This document shows, piece after piece, positions 34,802-43,711 of a DNA stretch of 64,000 nt. A program made the position numbers and the translations under genes. Where the stretch lies: assembly GCF_025666195.1 (NCBI RefSeq), contig NZ_CP102592.1, forward strand, positions 930,001-994,000. The letters are read 5' to 3'. Below the pieces are notes generated by a model that was given only the letters and a program-made list of their open reading frames with translations, made no database searches and was not told where the DNA came from. The DNA is from Xanthomonas sp. CFBP 8443 (lineage in GTDB: Bacteria > Pseudomonadota > Gammaproteobacteria > Xanthomonadales > Xanthomonadaceae). How positions within the stretch are numbered: the first letter of the stretch is position 1; every line of letters starts with the position of its first letter.

Positions 34802-34886
34802 TCATGAGATTGTTCCATCCAGAACATTCCGAAGCGGCTCCGCATACGATTGACCGCCAGTAAGGGCGGCCAATCGCAAAGACTAC

Positions 34887-35450
34887 TTATAGGAAAACGT
34901 ATCCGATTACACCATCCATTGCCTTATTGGGCACATTCTCGCATACCGAACTTAGCGTGTCGAAATGGTCGGCACGAGTTGGAGTGTAGCCGCGCATACA
35001 GCGATAAAGAGGCACCGTGCCAGGGATCTGCGTGTCGGCGACATATCCCAAGATTGGCATGAAGGTCGATAAATTCTTGCCTTCACAGTTCGGGTCAGGT
35101 GAAGTGAAAAAATCGTTGGCGCCAGCGATGAAGCAGTTGTAAAGCGCGTGCCCGCCGGAAAACGGCGTGTAGGAGATGAAGCCCAAGCTGCCTTCGTATC
35201 GCCAGCCCAACTGCTCCCAATTCTGGGGCATGCTGCGACCAGACCAATGATTGCGCTCCTTGGGGTTGTAATAGCGATACAACTCAACGAGTTGGACCCC
35301 GTCAGGAACGGCCATCGTGCTCGTATCCGTTCCCAACCTGGCCGTTTCTGGAAGATCTGGCATCTGTACCAAACTTTGTGCTGCGGCGGACGAGGCAAGC
35401 ACACTCGCTGCGCTCAGGATCAGTCCGCCCATCAATATCTTCATCTTCAT
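34887..35450 (-). CDS. Secreted protein with DUF5648-like aromatic repeats
   Basis: This is a 187-residue protein with a clear signal peptide (MKMKILMGGLILSAASVLA, cut near SSAAA-QS). Three similar blocks follow: VELYRYYNPKERNHW, ALYNCFIAGANDFF and VPLYRCMRGYTPTRADHF, each ending in a glycine-aromatic strand (LGFISY, LGYVAD, IGYVFL). This resembles the DUF5648 repeat found in secreted bacterial proteins. Function is unknown. Four cysteines could form disulfides. The gene and its surroundings (34.8-35.6 kb) are visibly less GC-rich than neighbours, suggesting recent gain. AAAGGA upstream of ATG supports the start. Confidence 0.68.
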   Translation of the reverse strand: MKMKILMGGLILSAASVLASSAAAQSLVQMPDLPETARLGTDTSTMAVPDGVQLVELYRYYNPKERNHWSGRSMPQNWEQLGWRYEGSLGFISYTPFSGGHALYNCFIAGANDFFTSPDPNCEGKNLSTFMPILGYVADTQIPGTVPLYRCMRGYTPTRADHFDTLSSVCENVPNKAMDGVIGYVFL

Positions 35451-35643
35451 CGAGTAAATCCTTTTTTTTATTTATGCGAACTCATGTCCGCGGCCGAATT
35501 TTACCAACTCCGTTTGGGCTCGATAAGTCGACTAGTTCGCTGTATGTGTCTGATAAGGCGCACGTAATTGGTGTGCCGCTCTTGCCGCCAACTGAAAAGG
35601 GAATGGCATCACCCTGAGGGCGTGCTGGAGGTCGCCTTTGGAG

Positions 35644-36315
35644 TTAGCGCCGCGATGCTGGAGCGAGCTGCGGCACCGGCGCCAGGGCGGTCGCCGCGTC
35701 GGCCTGGCCCTGCTGCAGGGTCCAGCCGACCACTCCGCCGCTCAGCTGCGTCAGTGCCTGGCCGAACGCGTCGGCGACCTGGGCCTTGTCGGTGCTGGCG
35801 GCCGGCTGCGCGGCGAGGAAGGTGCGCGAGGCGACCACGCGCTGGTCGGGCGTGTACAGCAGCTTGGCGCTGAGCTCGATCGTGGCCGAGGGCAGGTCGC
35901 GGCCGGCGTAGTCGGATTCGAAGCGGCGCAGGTCCAGCAGCAACTTGTAGTCGGCGCGGATGCCGGTGCCGAGCCGGGCCACGCCGGGGATGCGCCCGGA
36001 ATCCTCGAACGCGCGCACCAGCGTGTCCTCGAGCATGTCGGTGGCCGGCTGCGCCCAGCCGACGCCGCTGTAGACCTGCAGTTCGCCCGGGGTGGGACGC
36101 ACCGCGATGCGCGAACTGTCGACCACGCGCGCGGCGCTGGGCTTGGCGATCGCCAACTGCCAGGTCACCTGCGGCCAGGACGGGTCCGGGGTCACGCGCA
36201 CGTCGGGCGCGTAGATCGTGACCGGCTCCTTGCTGCCGCCGGTCAGCGCGGAGCAACCGGCGAGCAGCAGCAGGGCCGGGACGGCGAGCAGCAGGAGGGC
36301 GCGCGTAGGCTTCAT
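35644..36315 (-). CDS. ABC-type transport auxiliary lipoprotein (PqiC/DUF330-like)
   Basis: This 223-residue lipoprotein has a signal peptide ending in lipobox LLAGC, then a beta-rich domain with VTWQLAIAKPSAARVVDSSR and residues typical of the auxiliary lipoprotein family. It probably sits in the outer membrane and receives or anchors the MCE ring. Its start overlaps the stop of the MCE gene by four bases, making it the fourth gene of an Mla-like lipid transport operon. E. coli Mla uses MlaB and MlaC at this place; here an outer-membrane lipoprotein takes the position. Confidence 0.85.
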   Translation of the reverse strand: MKPTRALLLLAVPALLLLAGCSALTGGSKEPVTIYAPDVRVTPDPSWPQVTWQLAIAKPSAARVVDSSRIAVRPTPGELQVYSGVGWAQPATDMLEDTLVRAFEDSGRIPGVARLGTGIRADYKLLLDLRRFESDYAGRDLPSATIELSAKLLYTPDQRVVASRTFLAAQPAASTDKAQVADAFGQALTQLSGGVVGWTLQQGQADAATALAPVPQLAPASRR

Positions 36316-37238
36316 TTGGGTTCGAACTCCTTCGGGGCGTCGCGGCCGAGCAGGTAGCGCGCGGGGTTGTTGTCCAGGCGGTCGCTGACCCGGCGCAGGT
36401 CGCGGATCAGCCCGCGCAGTTCGGTCAGGGTCGGGCCGAGCTGGCCCAGGCCGTCGTTGGCGAAGCTGTTGATCGCCGAGCGGTTCTCGCCAAGGATCTT
36501 GTCGGCGTTGCCGCTGGCCGAATCCAGCTTGCTCAGCGTGCTCTCCAGCTTGTCCAGGATCGGCGGCAGCTGCTGCACCAGGTTCTGGTCCAGGCGCTGG
36601 ATGGTGCCGTTGGTGGTCTTCAGGGTCACGTCGAGATTGCGTGCGGCGTCGCGCGCGCTGAGGATCAGCGACTGCATGCCTTCGTCGCGGTCGGCCAGCG
36701 AGCCGCTGATCGTTTCCAGGTTGTGCAGGGTGGCGGTGATGCTGGCCACGTTGCGGTCGCTGAGCACCTCGTCCAGGCGCTCGACGATGCGGTTGGCGGT
36801 ATCGGTGATGTTCTGCAGCGCCGACGGCGTGGTCTGGATGATCGGCGCGTCGCTGGTGTCGATGGAGGTCAGCGACGGCGCCTCCGGGGTGCCGCCGGAG
36901 AGCTGGATGATCGACGGCCCGGTCAGGCTGGTGATGCCCAGCTTGGCGCGGGTGTCGCTCTTGATCGGGGTGGTCGAGTTCAGCCGCACCCGCGCCACCA
37001 CCTGGCGCGGATCGTTCGGCGCCAGGGTCAGTTCGGTGATCGAGCCGACCGCGATGCCGTTGTACTGCACCGGGCTGCCCACCGACAGGCCGGTGACCGC
37101 CTCGCGGAACACCACCCGGTACTCCTGCCAGGTGCGGTCGGACGAATACTTGGCGGCCCACAGCCCGAACAGCAGCAAGGCGAGCCCGGCCACGATGGTG
37201 AAGGCGCCGATCAGGACGTAGTTGGCTTTGGTTTCCAT
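36312..37238 (-). CDS. MCE/MlaD-family lipid transport protein
   Basis: This 308-residue protein has one N-terminal membrane helix (about 8-29) and an MCE domain (about 38-115, VVFREAVTGLSVGSPVQYNGI). A long helical C-terminus of about 170 residues is rich in leucine and aspartate heptads. The single MCE domain and long coil suggest a periplasmic needle spanning toward the outer membrane. It works with the adjacent ATPase and permease to move lipids between membranes. Longer than E. coli MlaD (about 180 residues), it is closer to the PqiB/YebT style in its coil. Confidence 0.9.
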   Translation of the reverse strand: METKANYVLIGAFTIVAGLALLLFGLWAAKYSSDRTWQEYRVVFREAVTGLSVGSPVQYNGIAVGSITELTLAPNDPRQVVARVRLNSTTPIKSDTRAKLGITSLTGPSIIQLSGGTPEAPSLTSIDTSDAPIIQTTPSALQNITDTANRIVERLDEVLSDRNVASITATLHNLETISGSLADRDEGMQSLILSARDAARNLDVTLKTTNGTIQRLDQNLVQQLPPILDKLESTLSKLDSASGNADKILGENRSAINSFANDGLGQLGPTLTELRGLIRDLRRVSDRLDNNPARYLLGRDAPKEFEPK

Positions 37239-37241
37239 GGC

Positions 37242-38063
37242 TCAGGCGTTCTCGGTCCAGGCGGTTTTGGCGTCGCGGGCCGCGCGCGCGCGCGGGCCGT
37301 GGAAATATTCCTGGATCCAGGGGTGGTCGACCTGCTCGATCTCGGCCAGCGGCGCGGTGGCGATGACCTTGCGGTCGGCCAGCACCGCAACGCGGTCGCA
37401 GATAGCGTACAAGGTGTCCAGGTCGTGGGTGATGAGGAACACGGTCAGCCCCAGCGCTTCCTGCAGGGTGCGGATCAGGCGGTCGAAGGCGGCCGCGCCG
37501 ATCGGGTCGAGCCCGGCGGTGGGTTCGTCCAGGAACAGCAGCGGCGGATCCAGCGCCAGCGCGCGCGCCAGCCCGGCGCGCTTGCGCATGCCGCCGGACA
37601 GCTGCGAGGGCAGCTTGTTGATCGCATCGGCCGGCAACCCGGCCAGCTTCACCTTCAGCAGCGCCAGCTCGTAGTGCCAGCTGTCGGGCAGCTCGCCGAA
37701 GTGTTCCTTCAGCGGCACCTGCACGTTCTCGCCCACGCTCAGCGAGGAGAACAGCGCGCCGTCCTGGAACAGCACGCCGGTATTGCGCTCCACGTGCAGG
37801 CGGTCTTCGCGGCGCTTGGAATCGGTGTCCACGCCGAGCACGCGGATGTGGCCGGCGTCGGGGTCGCGCAGGCCGAGGATGCTGCGCATCAGCACCGACT
37901 TGCCGGTTCCCGAGCCGCCGACCACGCCAAGGATCTCGCCGCGGCGCACGTCCAGGTCCAGGTCCTCGTGCACGGTCTGGCTGCCGAACCGGTTGAGCAG
38001 GCCGCGGACCGAGATCGCCAGTTCGGGATCGGGATTGGGGATTGGGGATTGGGGATTGTTCAA
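37242..38063 (-). CDS. MlaF-like ABC transporter ATPase; N-terminus encoded by a heptamer repeat
   Basis: This 273-residue ATPase has Walker A GGSGTGKS, signature LSGGMRKRAGLARAL, Walker B LLFLDEPTAGLD and H-loop LITHD. It powers the MCE lipid transporter. The start is odd: the only start codon before the conserved domain is TTG 38063, with GGGAG 8 nt upstream, and residues 2-12 (NNPQSPIPNPD) are the translation of the AATCCCC repeat array of the adjacent element. A repeat insertion thus seems to have replaced the original start region. The frame stays open into the spacer upstream, so a more upstream non-ATG start cannot be excluded. Confidence 0.88.
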   Translation of the reverse strand: MNNPQSPIPNPDPELAISVRGLLNRFGSQTVHEDLDLDVRRGEILGVVGGSGTGKSVLMRSILGLRDPDAGHIRVLGVDTDSKRREDRLHVERNTGVLFQDGALFSSLSVGENVQVPLKEHFGELPDSWHYELALLKVKLAGLPADAINKLPSQLSGGMRKRAGLARALALDPPLLFLDEPTAGLDPIGAAAFDRLIRTLQEALGLTVFLITHDLDTLYAICDRVAVLADRKVIATAPLAEIEQVDHPWIQEYFHGPRARAARDAKTAWTENA

Positions 38064-38137
38064 GGCAATGGCTCCCGGCCAGGCAGCGCGCGGCGTCCGC
38101 CTTCGACGAATGCCCGGTTTCCGATTCCCGATTCCTG
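38024..38137. repeat. Heptamer element A (GGGGATT type), head-to-head arms
   Basis: The left arm 38024-38058 consists of about five GGGATTG-type units. The right arm 38120-38137 is the inverse (CGATTCC units). The core between them is about 60 bp. The inner edge of the right arm reads, inverted, GGAAACCGGGC. The element occupies the spacer between the permease and ATPase genes and the first codons of the latter. Confidence 0.85.
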
Positions 38138-38144
38138 CTTCATC

Positions 38145-39257
38145 TCACCATCCCACGTTCATGAACCACAGCGCAGCGATCGCGTCGATGATGATCACCA
38201 GCGAGATCGTCTGCACCACGCTGGAGGTGGTGCGCTCGCCGACCGACTGCGCCGTGCCCTCCACGCGCAGGCCCTCCAGGCAGCCGATCAGGCCGATCAC
38301 GATCGCGAAGATCGGCGCCTTCGACAGGCCCACCAGCATGTGCCGCAGCTGGATGGTGTCGTGCATGCGCGCCAGGTACATCTGCGGCGGGATGCCCAGG
38401 TCGAAGGCGCCGACGGTGACGCCGCCGGCGAGGCCGGCGATCATCGCCACGAAGGTCAGCAGCGGCAGCATCACCAGCAGCGCCACCAGCCGCGGGATCA
38501 CCAGCAGGTCCATCGGGTCCAAACCCAGGGTCTGGATCGCGTCGACCTCCTCGCGCGCCTTCATCGCGCCGATCTGCGCGGTGAAGGCGCTGGCGGTGCG
38601 CCCGGCCAGCACGATGGCGGTCAGCAGCACCGCGAACTCGCGCAGGAAGGCGATGCTGACCAGCTCCACCACGTAGATCTCGGCGCCGAAGTCGCGCAGG
38701 ATGGTCGAGCCCAGGAACGCGATCACCGCGCCGACCAGGTAGGACAGCAGCGCCACCAGCGGCACCGCGTCCAGCCCGACCTGCTCCATGTGGTGCACGG
38801 TGGAGGTCAGGCGGAAGCGCCGCGGCTCGTGCACCAGGCGCAGCACCTTGACCAGGGTCTCGCCGAGGAAGCCGACCAGCGCGACGATTTCCTTGCCGTT
38901 GCGGTGCACCGCGTAACCCAGGCGTTCCAGCGCCGCGGCGAAGCCGTAGTCGCGCTTGCGCTTGGGGCGGTCGTCGGCGACGTCCTCGATGGTGCAGACC
39001 AGCGCCTGGTGGTCGTGGCGGAAGGTCAGCGCCTCGTGGGCGATGCCGTTGCGGGTGGCGTAGCGCATCAGCTGCAGCACGCCGGCCGAATCCAGCTGGC
39101 CGATGCCGCTGGCGTCGATGCCGGTGGTGCCCGAGGGCATCGTGCGCAGCACGTCCGACGACGCCAGCGCCGTGGCCAACGTCCAACTGCCGGACAGCCG
39201 CACCCGCGAAGGGTCTCGGTCGTCCTGGCTGAGGGTGGGCGGTTGCGGTTCGATCAT
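38145..39257 (-). CDS. MlaE-like permease with N-terminal STAS domain
   Basis: This 370-residue protein has an N-terminal STAS-like domain of about 110 residues (IDASGIGQLDSAGVLQLMRY), equivalent to MlaB, fused to an MlaE permease. The permease has FLGETLVKVLRL, the conserved RTASAFTAQIGAMKAREEVDA loop and five hydrophobic segments. The fusion explains why no separate mlaB is present. It is the first gene of the four-gene lipid-transport operon. ATG 39257 is chosen over an ATG 30 bp upstream because the added residues are low-complexity. Confidence 0.9.
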   Translation of the reverse strand: MIEPQPPTLSQDDRDPSRVRLSGSWTLATALASSDVLRTMPSGTTGIDASGIGQLDSAGVLQLMRYATRNGIAHEALTFRHDHQALVCTIEDVADDRPKRKRDYGFAAALERLGYAVHRNGKEIVALVGFLGETLVKVLRLVHEPRRFRLTSTVHHMEQVGLDAVPLVALLSYLVGAVIAFLGSTILRDFGAEIYVVELVSIAFLREFAVLLTAIVLAGRTASAFTAQIGAMKAREEVDAIQTLGLDPMDLLVIPRLVALLVMLPLLTFVAMIAGLAGGVTVGAFDLGIPPQMYLARMHDTIQLRHMLVGLSKAPIFAIVIGLIGCLEGLRVEGTAQSVGERTTSSVVQTISLVIIIDAIAALWFMNVGW

Positions 39258-39364
39258 GAGGCGTCCGGGGCGTGCGGGCGCGAGCATACCTGTTTCGCCT
39301 GCCCCGCAACGTCGGCATGTTGCACAGGGTGGCTGCGCGCGGCGTTCGCGCCATACTAGCCGAC

Positions 39365-40624
39365 ATGCCCGCCGCGCCCACCGCCAGCCCGTCCACCGCC
39401 GCCACCTATGCGCAACGGATCGCGTTCGTCTCCGAGATCGCCGGCCGCCTGCACACCTACGGCACCACCGCGCAGCGCCTGGAGGCGGCGGTGGTGGCGC
39501 TGTCGCAGCAGCTGGACCTGGACTGCGAGCCCTGGTCCAACCCGACCGGGCTGATCCTCAGCTTCAGCGATCCGACCAAGGCGATCGGCTCCAGCGACAT
39601 CACCCGCGTGGTGCGGCTGGCGCCGGGCGACAACGACCTGCACAAGCTCAGCGTCGCCGACCGCATCGCCGACGACGTCGCCAGCGGGCGCATGAGCGTG
39701 GCCCAGGGGCATACCGCGCTGCGCCAGCTGGACCGCCCGCCCGGGCGGCGCTGGAAGGCGATGCAGATCCTCGGCTTCGGCCTGGCCGCCACCGGCGTGG
39801 CCGGGCTGTGGCGGCTGCCGTGGCTGGACATCGCCACCGCCACCGCGATCGGCCTGCTGATCGGCGCGTTGACCCAGTTCACCGACAAGCGCCCGGCCGC
39901 CAAGGAGGCCAACGAGGCGCTGGCGGCGCTGCTGGCCGGTGTGGTCGCCGCGTTGGTGGCGACCAGCGTGGCGCCGCTGAACCTCAATTCGGTGATCATC
40001 GCCTCGCTGGTGGTGCTGCTGCCGGGTATGGCGCTGACCAACGCGGTCAACGAACTCACCAGCCAGCACTGGGTGTCCGGCACGGCACGCTTCGCCGGAG
40101 CGGTGACCACCATCCTCAAGCTGACCGTGGGCGCGGTGATCGCGGTGACCCTGGCGCAGCTGCTGGGCCTGGAGCCGATGGTGCACGCGTCGCGGCCGCA
40201 GGCGGGGTGGGTGGAATGGGCCTCGCTGCCGATCGCCGCGTACGCGTTCGCGCTGCTGTTCAAGGCCAGCGGTCGCGATTATCCGTGGGTGATGGCGGCC
40301 TCGGTGGCCGGCTACGTGATCGCGCGCGTCGCCGGCGAGGCCTGGGGCAGCCCGGTCGGGATCTTCCTGTCGGCGATGTCGCTGACCGCGGCCGGCAACC
40401 TGTTCGGCCGGCTGGTGCAGCGCCCGGGCGCGCTGATCCGGCTGCCCGGCATCATCATGCTGGTGCCGGGCAGCGCCAGCCTGCGCGGGTTGCTGACGCT
40501 GGTGCAGCAGCACGACGTGCCCGGCGGGCAGTCGGCGTTGCTGGCGGTGACCAATATCGTGATGGCGCTGGTCGCCGGCCTGCTGTTCGGCAACCTGCTG
40601 GTGCCGGCGCGCAAGAATCTATAG
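39365..40624 (+). CDS. ThrE-family threonine/serine exporter
   Basis: This 419-residue membrane protein has both halves of the ThrE family fused. A cytosolic N-terminal region contains FVSEIAGRLHTYGTTAQRLE, followed by about ten helices, including GMALTNAVNELTSQHWVSGTARF and LVPGSASLRG. Homologues export small amino acids. It is transcribed divergently from the lipid-transport operon over about 100 bp and ends at a strong terminator. Substrate is not determinable. Confidence 0.85.
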   Translation: MPAAPTASPSTAATYAQRIAFVSEIAGRLHTYGTTAQRLEAAVVALSQQLDLDCEPWSNPTGLILSFSDPTKAIGSSDITRVVRLAPGDNDLHKLSVADRIADDVASGRMSVAQGHTALRQLDRPPGRRWKAMQILGFGLAATGVAGLWRLPWLDIATATAIGLLIGALTQFTDKRPAAKEANEALAALLAGVVAALVATSVAPLNLNSVIIASLVVLLPGMALTNAVNELTSQHWVSGTARFAGAVTTILKLTVGAVIAVTLAQLLGLEPMVHASRPQAGWVEWASLPIAAYAFALLFKASGRDYPWVMAASVAGYVIARVAGEAWGSPVGIFLSAMSLTAAGNLFGRLVQRPGALIRLPGIIMLVPGSASLRGLLTLVQQHDVPGGQSALLAVTNIVMALVAGLLFGNLLVPARKNL

Positions 40625-40646
40625 TCGCGGTCTGCGCGGCGCGCAT

Positions 40647-40674
40647 AAAAAACGCCGGCTCGCGCCGGCGTTTT
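40647..40674. terminator. Bidirectional rho-independent terminator
   Basis: The stem AACGCCGGC/GCCGGCGTT with a 4-base loop is flanked by A6 and T4. It serves the convergent ThrE-like and H-NS-like genes. Confidence 0.9.
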
Positions 40675-40698
40675 CCGAATATCCGCCAATCTGCGGGA

Positions 40699-41163
40699 TC
40701 AGTTTTTCGATGCGGCGGACTTGCTGGCTTTCTTGGCGACTTTCTTGACCGCCTTCTTGGCGGTCTTCTTGGCCGGCACGGCGGACTTGGCCGGCGCCGC
40801 GATCAGGAAATCTTCGACCTTCTTGCCCTTGCCCACCTGCTCGGCCAGCCAGCGCGGCTGCTTGCCGCGGCCGGTCCAGGTTTCCGCGGTATTGGCCGGA
40901 TTACGGTATTTCGGCGGCACCTTGCCCAGCTTGCGGCCCGGCTTCGGGCCCGGCTTGCCGGCGGCCTTGCGACCGCGCTTGGCCGGAGCGGCGCCACCGA
41001 GGACCTCGTCGAGGCTGTAGCCGTGGGTCTTGGCCAGGCGTGCCAGCTGGGTGCGGACCTTTGCGATGGGCGTGCGCTTGGCGACGATGGTCTGTTGTTT
41101 CTTGGCAGTCTTGATAAGAGCGCCCAACTGCTTGGCCGACAGGCCGCTGAGATCGATGGTCAT
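40699..41163 (-). CDS. H-NS-family nucleoid protein (XrvA-like) with lysine-alanine tail
   Basis: This is a 154-residue protein. An N-terminal helical oligomerisation segment (about 5-50) begins TIDLSGLSAKQLGALIK. The H-NS DNA-binding motif is at about 86-106 (YRNPANTAETWTGRGKQPRW). A histone-H1-like AKKTAKKAVKKVAKK tail (131-145) is at the C-terminus. It probably binds AT-rich, often acquired DNA and silences it; an H-NS-like regulator called XrvA affects virulence in X. oryzae. GGAG stands about 7 nt before ATG 41163, and a good sigma-70 promoter lies in the AT-rich leader. Confidence 0.85.
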   Translation of the reverse strand: MTIDLSGLSAKQLGALIKTAKKQQTIVAKRTPIAKVRTQLARLAKTHGYSLDEVLGGAAPAKRGRKAAGKPGPKPGRKLGKVPPKYRNPANTAETWTGRGKQPRWLAEQVGKGKKVEDFLIAAPAKSAVPAKKTAKKAVKKVAKKASKSAASKN

Positions 41164-41216
41164 CTGTACTCCGGAAAATGGATGAGGGCATACAGCCATT
41201 CCCTGGCTCGAGCGGA

Positions 41217-41245
41217 ATCATAATATCGCTTTATCGGATTGACAA
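41217..41245 (-). promoter_or_regulatory. Sigma-70 promoter of the H-NS-like gene
   Basis: On the minus strand, TTGTCA (41245-41240) and TATGAT (41222-41217) are separated by exactly 17 bp, in a markedly AT-rich block unusual for this genome. The distance to the ATG leaves a 5' leader of roughly 45 nt. Such an AT-rich leader would also suit autoregulation by the H-NS-like protein. Confidence 0.7.
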
Positions 41246-41407
41246 ATATTCCGTTTATTCGATATGCGCGGCCGTCGCTGGATCCGGCGTGCGGGGACAC
41301 TTATACGCGCCGGATTCGGCTTGTCAAATAAACCGGCATGCCGCCGCGATCGGGCCGGGCATATTGCCGCAGCAAATGTGCAAGCCGTGTCGTAGCGGCG
41401 GTCGGGC

Positions 41408-41440
41408 AAAAAAAAGGCCGGGATATATATTCCCGGCCTT
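41408..41440 (-). terminator. Rho-independent terminator of proS
   Basis: On the minus strand AAGGCCGGGA pairs with TCCCGGCCTT around an ATATATA loop, followed by eight T. It starts 6 bp after the proS stop. Confidence 0.93.
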
Positions 41441-41445
41441 CCCGA

Positions 41446-43140
41446 TTAACCCTGCAGGCGCGCCAGCAATGCCGTGCGGTCCAGGTTTTCGGCTTCGCCG
41501 CCGCTGCGCGCGCGGTATTCGAAGGTGCCGGCGGCCAGCCCGCGCTCGGAGACCACCACGCGGTGCGGAATGCCGATCAGTTCGATATCGGCGAACATCG
41601 CGCCGGCGCGCAGGCCGCGGTCGTCGAGCGCCGCGTCCAGCCCCGCCTGCTGCAGCTCGGCCAGCAGCGCCTCGCCGGCCGCGTCGATCGCCGGGTCGCG
41701 CTTGGGGTTGATCACGCACACCGCCACCGACCACGGCGCCATCGGCTGCGGCCAGCGGATGCCGGCCTCGTCGTGGTTCTGCTCGATCGCCGCGGCGACG
41801 ATGCGCGAAATGCCGATGCCGTAGCAGCCCATCGCCATCGCCACGGTCTTGCCGTTCTCGTCCAGCACGGTGGCGTCCAGCGCCTGCGCGTACTGGCGCC
41901 CGAGCTGGAACACGTGGCCGACCTCGATGCCGCGCGCCAGGCGGATCTCGCCGCCGTCGTGGGCGCGCTCGCCCTCGACCACGTTGCGCAGGTCGGCGAC
42001 GGCGTCCGGCTCGGGCAGGTCGCGGCCCCAGTTCACCCCGGCCAGATGGAAGCCGGCCTCGTTGGCGCCGACCACGAAATCGGCCATCGCCGCCACGTCG
42101 CGGTCGGCGACCACGCGGATCGGCTGGCGCGGAGCGAGCGGGCCGAGGAAGCCGGGCTCGCTGCCGAGGTGGGCGCGGATCTCGGCCTCATTGGCCATGC
42201 GGTAGCCGGCCAGGCCGGCGACCTTGCCCAGCTTGATCTCGTTGACCGCGTGGTCGCCGCGCACCAGCGCCAGCACGAAGGCGTCGCCGGCCATCACCGC
42301 GACCGACTTGACCGTGCGTTGCAGCGCGATGCCGAGCAGGTCGGCCACCGCTTCGCAGGTCTTCTGGGTGGGCGTGGCGACCTTGCGCAGCTCCTCCTGC
42401 GCCGCCGCGCGCGGCGCCGGGTCGGCGGCGACCGCGGTCTCGACGTTGGCCGCGTAGTCCGAGCCGGTGGAGAAGGCCAGCGAATCCTCGCCGGACTCGG
42501 CCAGCACGTGGAATTCCTGCGAGGCGTCGCCGCCGATGTCGCCGGAATCGGCCTGCACCGCGCGGAACTGCAGGCCCAGGCGGGTGAAGATCCGGCTGTA
42601 GGCGGCCTTCATGTTTTCGTATTCGCGGGCCAGGTCCTCGTCGCTGACGTGGAACGAATAGGCGTCCTTCATCAGGAACTCGCGCGCGCGCATCACCCCG
42701 AAGCGCGGGCGGATCTCGTCGCGGAACTTGGTCTGGATCTGGTAGAAATTGACCGGCAGCTGCTTGTAGCTGCTCAGCTCCTGGCGCGCGAAATCGGCGG
42801 CGGCCTCCTCGGCGGTGGGGCTGTAGCAGTATTCCTGGTCCTTGCGGTCCTTCATCCGCAGCATCAGCCCGCCGAACTTCTTCCAGCGCCCGGTGGCTTC
42901 CCACAGCTCGCGCGGCTGGATGGTCGGGAACAGCACTTCCACGGCGCCGGCGCGGTTCATTTCCTCGCGCACCACCGCTTCCACCTTGCGCAGCACGCGC
43001 AGACCCAGCGGCGACCAGGTGTACAGGCCGGAGGCGAGCTTGCGGATCATGCCGGCGCGCAGCATCAGCCGGTGGCTGACCAGTTCGGCGTCGGCCGGGG
43101 TTTCCTTGGTGGTGTGCAGGTGGAACTGGGAAAGGCGCAT
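41446..43140 (-). CDS. proS: Prolyl-tRNA synthetase
   Basis: This is a 564-residue class II synthetase of the bacterial type. Class II motif regions include [19 protein letters not shown] and [19 protein letters not shown]. An inserted cis-editing domain lies at about 225-385, and a C-terminal anticodon-binding domain follows. Length matches bacterial ProS with editing domain. It charges tRNA(Pro) and clears mischarged Ala-tRNA(Pro). ATG 43140 ([19 protein letters not shown]) is the family start. Confidence 0.96.
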   Translation of the reverse strand: MRLSQFHLHTTKETPADAELVSHRLMLRAGMIRKLASGLYTWSPLGLRVLRKVEAVVREEMNRAGAVEVLFPTIQPRELWEATGRWKKFGGLMLRMKDRKDQEYCYSPTAEEAAADFARQELSSYKQLPVNFYQIQTKFRDEIRPRFGVMRAREFLMKDAYSFHVSDEDLAREYENMKAAYSRIFTRLGLQFRAVQADSGDIGGDASQEFHVLAESGEDSLAFSTGSDYAANVETAVAADPAPRAAAQEELRKVATPTQKTCEAVADLLGIALQRTVKSVAVMAGDAFVLALVRGDHAVNEIKLGKVAGLAGYRMANEAEIRAHLGSEPGFLGPLAPRQPIRVVADRDVAAMADFVVGANEAGFHLAGVNWGRDLPEPDAVADLRNVVEGERAHDGGEIRLARGIEVGHVFQLGRQYAQALDATVLDENGKTVAMAMGCYGIGISRIVAAAIEQNHDEAGIRWPQPMAPWSVAVCVINPKRDPAIDAAGEALLAELQQAGLDAALDDRGLRAGAMFADIELIGIPHRVVVSERGLAAGTFEYRARSGGEAENLDRTALLARLQG

Positions 43141-43240
43141 CGAGGGGCTTCGCTAACGGCGGGCGCCCATTTTGCCAGTCATTGCCGGCGCTGCGGGGAT
43201 GCGCGGCGGCCCGCGCCGGGTCCGCGCCGGCCGCGCGCGT

Positions 43241-43636
43241 TCATTCCGCGGCGGGCGGCGGCGCGCAATAGGCCTTGATCGCGGCCTCGGCCAGGCCCTT
43301 CTGCGCCTCGCGCTGCGCCTCGTCCAGTTCCGCGTCGGGCTTGCCGTCGCCGTCGCGGTCGGTCATCACCTTGCCCGGCTTGCCGAGGATGTCCAGGTTC
43401 TTGCGCGCGCTCAGGCAGTTGGCGTTCTCGGCCGGGGCGGCGGCCTCGGTGGCTTCGGCCGGGGCGCCGCCATGGCCGTCGACCCGCCGCGCCTGGTACT
43501 TGCCGCCCGGCGGCGGGCTCTCCGAATAGTGGGTGACGCCCTGCGCGTCCTTCCATTGGTACAGGGTGGCGGCGCCGGCCACGCCGCTGGCGGCGGCGAG
43601 CAGGGACAGGCAGCAAAGCCGGGTCAGGGCGCGCAT
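43241..43636 (-). CDS. DUF4124 periplasmic protein
   Basis: This is a 131-residue protein with a signal peptide (MRALTRLCCLSLLAAASGVAGA). A short DUF4124 domain follows (LYQWKDAQGVTHYSESPPPGG), then a charged helical tail with one cysteine pair (C94, C124). Such proteins are exported and of unknown role. GGAG lies 7 nt before the ATG. The open frame continues far upstream without coding signal. Confidence 0.82.
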   Translation of the reverse strand: MRALTRLCCLSLLAAASGVAGAATLYQWKDAQGVTHYSESPPPGGKYQARRVDGHGGAPAEATEAAAPAENANCLSARKNLDILGKPGKVMTDRDGDGKPDAELDEAQREAQKGLAEAAIKAYCAPPPAAE

Positions 43637-43711
43637 CACGTTCTCCAGGGCGGGGCCAGCGCCGATTGCAGCACCCGCCGACGGGCCTGGCAAGTCGATT
43701 AAACTGCCGGG

